A stretch of 64,000 nucleotides of DNA from NCBI RefSeq assembly GCF_036669915.1, contig NC_089315.1, positions 5,028,778 to 5,092,777 on the forward strand. The letters run 5' to 3'. Position 1 is the first letter of the stretch. Every line of letters begins with the position of its first letter. Of this stretch, positions 60,034 through 64,000 are shown in pieces. The notes beneath the pieces are model-generated. The model was given only the letters and a program-made list of their open reading frames with translations. It had not been told where the DNA came from and searched no databases. Origin of the DNA: Pocillopora verrucosa. Its lineage: Eukaryota; Cnidaria; Anthozoa; Scleractinia; Pocilloporidae. The position numbers were made by a program, and so were the translations under genes.

Positions 60034-63000
60034 TCATTTGGCGAATTGGAATGACACATCATCTCCAATCAACACGAATGGTGCCCATTTTCTCACTTCC
60101 GAGTAGTCTGGGTTATCTCTCATCCATTTCATGCTTTCATAAAGAGATTCACTCGTACTCTTTCCATTCACCAAGTGCTGGTAGAATTGCTTCATGAACT
60201 CCATTGTTGCTTCGTCGTCCACAGCCCAGAGAGACACCAACACCGAACGAGCGCCGGATCCTAAGAAGGCTCGAGCGATGCCAACAACTCCCTCAGCTTT
60301 GATATGTCCTTTTCCACTGTGACAGCAACTGAGTACGACCAGTTTGGCTCGCAATCTGACTGCGGAGATGTCGGCCATTGTCAACAGAAAGTCATTCTTC
60401 TCTCGGTTGGATGGAGCTAATGCAATATGACCTCTCTCTTCTTCACCATGCGCAGCAATGTGAATGAGACTTACAGAGTGTATCTTCTGTAGTACCGCTT
60501 CCTTGGTAGCTTCTTTACCAGTTAAGGGTTGAACGTGAAGAATCTTTCCAATCATTTCAACTTCTTTTCTAGCACACGGTAATGGACTAAATGTTAACTC
60601 ACTTCCCTGGTGCGTGACAGTACCAACATCAGGATCGCCGACTATAAGAACACCACTTCCACTGTGATAATCTGCAGGACTGTCCTGGATCAGCTTGAGA
60701 GTCGTCAAAGATGGGGTGTACCGAATCTTGAACTTTTCTGCCAAAAATTCTCCTCTCTCGTTCATCAACGCAGAAAATGGAACTCTGGATAACGAACTAT
60801 CAGGGACGACAATTATCTCGGATCCTTTCAGAAGATCAGCCACAGGAGCGATGATGACTTTATACAACACTTTGAGGGGTGGTTCTTCATTTGAACTTCC
60901 TTCATTCTTCTCCTTGACTTGGCAGGTGTTTTGGCCTTGTTCAAATTTTGGGCTTTCTTGAGGCTCGGCTGGGGATCGTCTGTCAAAATCTTTATGAAGA
61001 GGAAACAGTGAACGATCTTCACACTGTTCGCCTGGCAAAAGTGAAAACTGTCTGTAACACTGATTTGCAAGATTCTCTACCCAGTCTTGGGTCGACCGTG
61101 AGCCTTGACGTCGGATGTTTTCAAGGAAATCTTCTGTTTTGTCCGCTTTAAGCATCGTTTCTTGGTTAGCCCTTAAAATCCAAGAGAAAAGATTTCCTTG
61201 TGCAAAATAGAATGATAGGCAGGATTTATCCTTATCTCTGACAGTATGATGGAAAAAAGTCAATTGGCTGGAATCCAAGTCAGGCAAAGGTGGTGCAGAA
61301 TATCTCTTTACCATCAACTCCGCAAGTGATCTGGCACGTACAAGCTCCACAATTGACAAAGCTAGATCAAACTTTTTCAATGTGATCAATGTGGTAACCA
61401 TTAATTTGTAAGGTCTATCGTGTTTGTCAGCAAAGCCTATCTTGTAATACTCGCTTTCTCCAATTGATTTCTGTGTCTCCTCAAGAGCCCTAATACTTCT
61501 TTTAAGATACAACCAAAAGTTTTTAGGATCTAGAGTCAAATGATAAACGCATGCTATACTACAGCAGCAAATGCTTGTTCCTCGAAGGTCTTCAATCTTT
61601 TCGCAACACGAAAGTGCCTGTTTGAAAAACATCATCGCTTTTTTCATATCCTTTTGATCGAAGTAACAATTCCCCAAGGAATTGAGGATTTTCGCTTCCA
61701 TTGTTTTCCCTTTAGTTTCTTTCACTATGTTTAATCCTTGTTGGTATTGTTGCATGGCCCTTTCATATTCGCCTTGCGAATTATACAGATCTCCAAGTGC
61801 TCCCAGAACAACACTTTCATAATGTTTGTTTCCAATTTGTTTGAAGATGTGCAATGACCTTTCAAGGTATCTTACGGCCGTTGGTATGTCGCCTTCCAAT
61901 TGATAAACAGTCCCAAGATTATTGAACTGTAACGCTTCCTGAACGATGTCTCCGATGTCTTTAAAGATTTGCAATGCTTCTTTGAAATACGCTTTCGCTT
62001 TTTCAGACTCGCCAGTGATAGACTCCAATTCGGCTAACTCGGATAAAATTGATCCCTCCATACTTCTTTCACCAACCTCTCTCGCTATCTTTCGACCCTT
62101 CTCAAAATGTTCTTTGGCCTGCACGTATTGTCCACGATTCTGACAGGAAATTCCCAAGTGACGGTACTCGGATAGTGTGGTATCTTGCAAGCCGGTTCCA
62201 CTCTTTAACTCTAGAGCCTTTTCACTACACTCCTGTGCTCTGGCATTATCACCAAGATGTCGATAGATAGTTGCAAGATTGCCGTAGTCTATTCCTTGAC
62301 CTAGAGTGAGATTCGTTTCCTTGTTGATTGTCAATGCCTGCTCAAAATATTGCTTTGCTTTACAGAAATCACCCATTGACTGATATACAACAGCAAGATT
62401 CGCGTATTGTTGTCCTTCTCCTATTCTATCACCAATTTTCTTGTAAATAGCAAAAGATCGCCAGTGGAATTCTAATGCCTCTTCGTATCTTCCGAGAAAA
62501 TGGCAGAGGGTTCCAAGTTCGCAATTTAAAGTACCTTCCTCTTTCTTGTCACCGATTTCCGTGTAAACCTCGAGCGCCTTCCTGGCGTACGTTTCAGCCA
62601 TCGCATAGTCGTTTTTACCATGATAAAAACCTCTTAAGCCTTTATACGTGAAGGCTTCTCCACTCTTGTTTCTCAGCTCTTTACTAATCGAGAGTGCCCT
62701 CCTGTAAAATTTTTCTGCGTTGTCAAATTCTTTGAGAGATGTGTGGATGTCACCGAGATTCCGGTAAATCATAATTTTTTCGCTCTTCTTTCCAGTGCGT
62801 TCACTTATTTCGAGGGCTTCATGTTGCACACGTTTTGCGTTTTGGAAGTCTCGAAGAATTTCATAGTATTTTCCCAGATCATTTAAGGCTTCCCCTAGCT
62901 TTATCAAAGCTTGATCACCGGCCTCCTTTAAAGTTGCTACTGCCTTTTCATAAAAATCTTTAGCCTGATTGAATTCTTCCAATTCCCCATGTAGTCTGCC

Positions 63001-63426
63001 AATTTGCATGAATATCACTCCAAGTTCCTTTTTATTACCAGTTTCTATCCAGATTCCAAGTTCCTTTCCAAAGAAGTCCTTGGCTTTAGGGAAGTCGAAC
63101 AAGGGCTCCAGACGGCGGAGAAGCTTTCCAACATAGAAGCGCGATTTAGCTGGGATATCAGTACCTTGAAGATGGATACGGATTGCCTCTTCCCCAATTT
63201 TAATCGCATTCTTGGTATCACCAACAAGACAGTAAAGGTCAAACAACCTGTGAAAGACTATGACAGAGAAAGAATTTAACTTTTCCGCTTTAAATTGTTT
63301 TAAAAGAACCAAGCACTCGGTGAATATCTCGATAGCCTTTTTGTAACGACATGTCTGAAGCAAAACGGATGCCACTGCAATGCCAGTGAAGAGGGCCCAA
63401 GAAATCTCATCCATATTGTCCATCAT
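60034..63426 (-). CDS. TPR-CHAT protein, about 1130 aa, single coding exon (TTC28-like)
   Basis: About fifteen 40-residue TPRs, less regular than in the 22220-25942 gene. A linker follows ([29 protein letters not shown]), then the CHAT domain: [43 protein letters not shown] with the His codon at 60448-60450, [11 protein letters not shown] with the Cys codon at 60322-60324, [16 protein letters not shown] and [11 protein letters not shown]. The open frame extends to a GTG at 63435, but the first ATG is at 63424-63426 ([10 protein letters not shown]), which I take as the start. An AG acceptor just upstream (exon edge 63442) suggests a 5' UTR intron. The N-terminal hydrophobic stretch (about residues 9-24) shares VAS..L.TCR with the other intact gene. 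It may be a membrane segment or simply the first TPR-like helix, since [12 protein letters not shown] follows. His and Cys are intact, so peptidase activity is plausible. Confidence 0.92.
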   Translation of the reverse strand: MMDNMDEISWALFTGIAVASVLLQTCRYKKAIEIFTECLVLLKQFKAEKLNSFSVIVFHRLFDLYCLVGDTKNAIKIGEEAIRIHLQGTDIPAKSRFYVGKLLRRLEPLFDFPKAKDFFGKELGIWIETGNKKELGVIFMQIGRLHGELEEFNQAKDFYEKAVATLKEAGDQALIKLGEALNDLGKYYEILRDFQNAKRVQHEALEISERTGKKSEKIMIYRNLGDIHTSLKEFDNAEKFYRRALSISKELRNKSGEAFTYKGLRGFYHGKNDYAMAETYARKALEVYTEIGDKKEEGTLNCELGTLCHFLGRYEEALEFHWRSFAIYKKIGDRIGEGQQYANLAVVYQSMGDFCKAKQYFEQALTINKETNLTLGQGIDYGNLATIYRHLGDNARAQECSEKALELKSGTGLQDTTLSEYRHLGISCQNRGQYVQAKEHFEKGRKIAREVGERSMEGSILSELAELESITGESEKAKAYFKEALQIFKDIGDIVQEALQFNNLGTVYQLEGDIPTAVRYLERSLHIFKQIGNKHYESVVLGALGDLYNSQGEYERAMQQYQQGLNIVKETKGKTMEAKILNSLGNCYFDQKDMKKAMMFFKQALSCCEKIEDLRGTSICCCSIACVYHLTLDPKNFWLYLKRSIRALEETQKSIGESEYYKIGFADKHDRPYKLMVTTLITLKKFDLALSIVELVRARSLAELMVKRYSAPPLPDLDSSQLTFFHHTVRDKDKSCLSFYFAQGNLFSWILRANQETMLKADKTEDFLENIRRQGSRSTQDWVENLANQCYRQFSLLPGEQCEDRSLFPLHKDFDRRSPAEPQESPKFEQGQNTCQVKEKNEGSSNEEPPLKVLYKVIIAPVADLLKGSEIIVVPDSSLSRVPFSALMNERGEFLAEKFKIRYTPSLTTLKLIQDSPADYHSGSGVLIVGDPDVGTVTHQGSELTFSPLPCARKEVEMIGKILHVQPLTGKEATKEAVLQKIHSVSLIHIAAHGEEERGHIALAPSNREKNDFLLTMADISAVRLRAKLVVLSCCHSGKGHIKAEGVVGIARAFLGSGARSVLVSLWAVDDEATMEFMKQFYQHLVNGKSTSESLYESMKWMRDNPDYSEVRKWAPFVLIGDDVSFQFAK

Positions 63427-64000
63427 CACTACCACTGAGGGTCTGCAGTGAACCTATATCACAGTGAGCAAAGAGGTAAAGAGCCACAGTTGGTTTATCC
63501 TGTACGAGAAAGGGAATTATTATATCACTGGTAAGGTGGGTCCCGCTCGGGATTGCCCGCGTTGATCCTGCACAAGAAAAAAAGGTACTTGGACATGCAA
63601 GGTTCGTGATCCCTGCCCTGTGTCGGCGATAGAGTCACAAAAAGCGGCAAAAGACATTCAAAACAGAGAAGGGAGAGGGGGGGAGGGGGGGGGGTGAGGA
63701 GGGCGTGAGGCAGAGTACCCTTCGCATACCTTTTTATCCATAAACACCTACCTAGCATACAACGTATCAAGACGGGTCTAAATGGAGTGGTAGCTTTTAC
63801 CGTTCACTTTTCATTTCTTTCCGAAAAACTTTTTTACAGTTAATTTGTTTTGTAACTAACAGTTGAAATTTGTCGATTTTTACGCCTAACGGCTAATTTT
63901 TTTTGCCGGTGAACCTCAAGACACCGCTCATATTTCACAGCGCTCATATTTTCGCTTAAAATCTTCTAAGTCACCACTAGAGGAAAAGAAATTAAAACAC
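63427..64000. other. Upstream flank of the 60034-63426 gene
   Basis: No coding region recognised. It probably contains 5' UTR and promoter sequence of the minus-strand TPR-CHAT gene. A purine run with many consecutive G (63668-63705) has quadruplex potential on the plus strand. Bases 63790-63925 share short blocks with 270-420. Confidence 0.45.

Larger units (their letters stand above)
57439..62300. repeat. Segmental duplication, copy 2
   Basis: Aligned from 57439 to copy 1 at 48855 in the same orientation. It includes the R1 element (57561-57773), the shared flank, the palindromic element (with a nested insertion) and the 3' part of the intact TPR-CHAT gene. The upper limit is approximate, because nucleotide similarity fades within the TPR-coding region. 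Confidence 0.75.

Noticed and set aside
1-64000. CRISPR arrays, bacterial operons or prophage-like modules
   Set aside because: No regularly spaced identical repeats with unique spacers; gene structure is plainly eukaryotic with many GT-AG introns. The regular array at 22220-25942 is TPR coding sequence.

Overview
The window is nuclear DNA from an animal, most likely an anthozoan cnidarian and probably a stony coral. It is AT-rich, its genes have many short exons with GT-AG introns, and it carries many small inverted-repeat elements and a degenerate tRNA-Thr-headed SINE. It also holds a local family of tetratricopeptide-repeat (TPR) plus CHAT-peptidase genes of the kind that is expanded in corals. 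The species call is an inference from gene content.

Layout. (1) 2567-11028, plus strand: a lipoxygenase-like gene. The seven C-terminal exons (6502-11028) read cleanly, but two of the five expected iron ligands are replaced. The N-terminal exons contain several single-base frame breaks. (2) 13601-21789, plus: a complete 18-exon GTF2H2 (TFIIH p44) gene of 400 codons. (3) 22220-25942, minus: a single-exon TPR-CHAT protein of 1240 aa, convergent with GTF2H2. (4) 29511-40971, minus: a complete 18-exon bubblegum-type long-chain acyl-CoA synthetase (ACSBG) of 742 aa. (5) 40972-48854: gene-poor and repeat-rich, with one plausible orphan first exon (46110-46200, minus), a SINE and two inverted-repeat elements. 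(6) 48855-63426: a direct segmental duplication. The first copy holds a broken, 5'-truncated TPR-CHAT gene (50863-53113, minus). The second copy holds an intact single-exon TPR-CHAT gene (60034-63426, minus). Between them lies a decayed 5' fragment of maspardin (SPG21, plus), cut exactly where the second duplicate begins.

Functionally, GTF2H2 (core transcription and DNA repair) and ACSBG (fatty acid activation) are housekeeping genes. The lipoxygenase-like gene is lipid-related but probably not a normal dioxygenase. The three TPR-CHAT loci are the accessory part. All three keep the CHAT His and Cys. The CHAT end of the duplicated pair is far better conserved than the TPR end, and the duplication junction, frame breaks and nested transposon insertion let the order of events be reconstructed. 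Exon boundaries were set by hand from splice sites and reading phase. For GTF2H2 and ACSBG the summed exons are exact multiples of three with one terminal stop.
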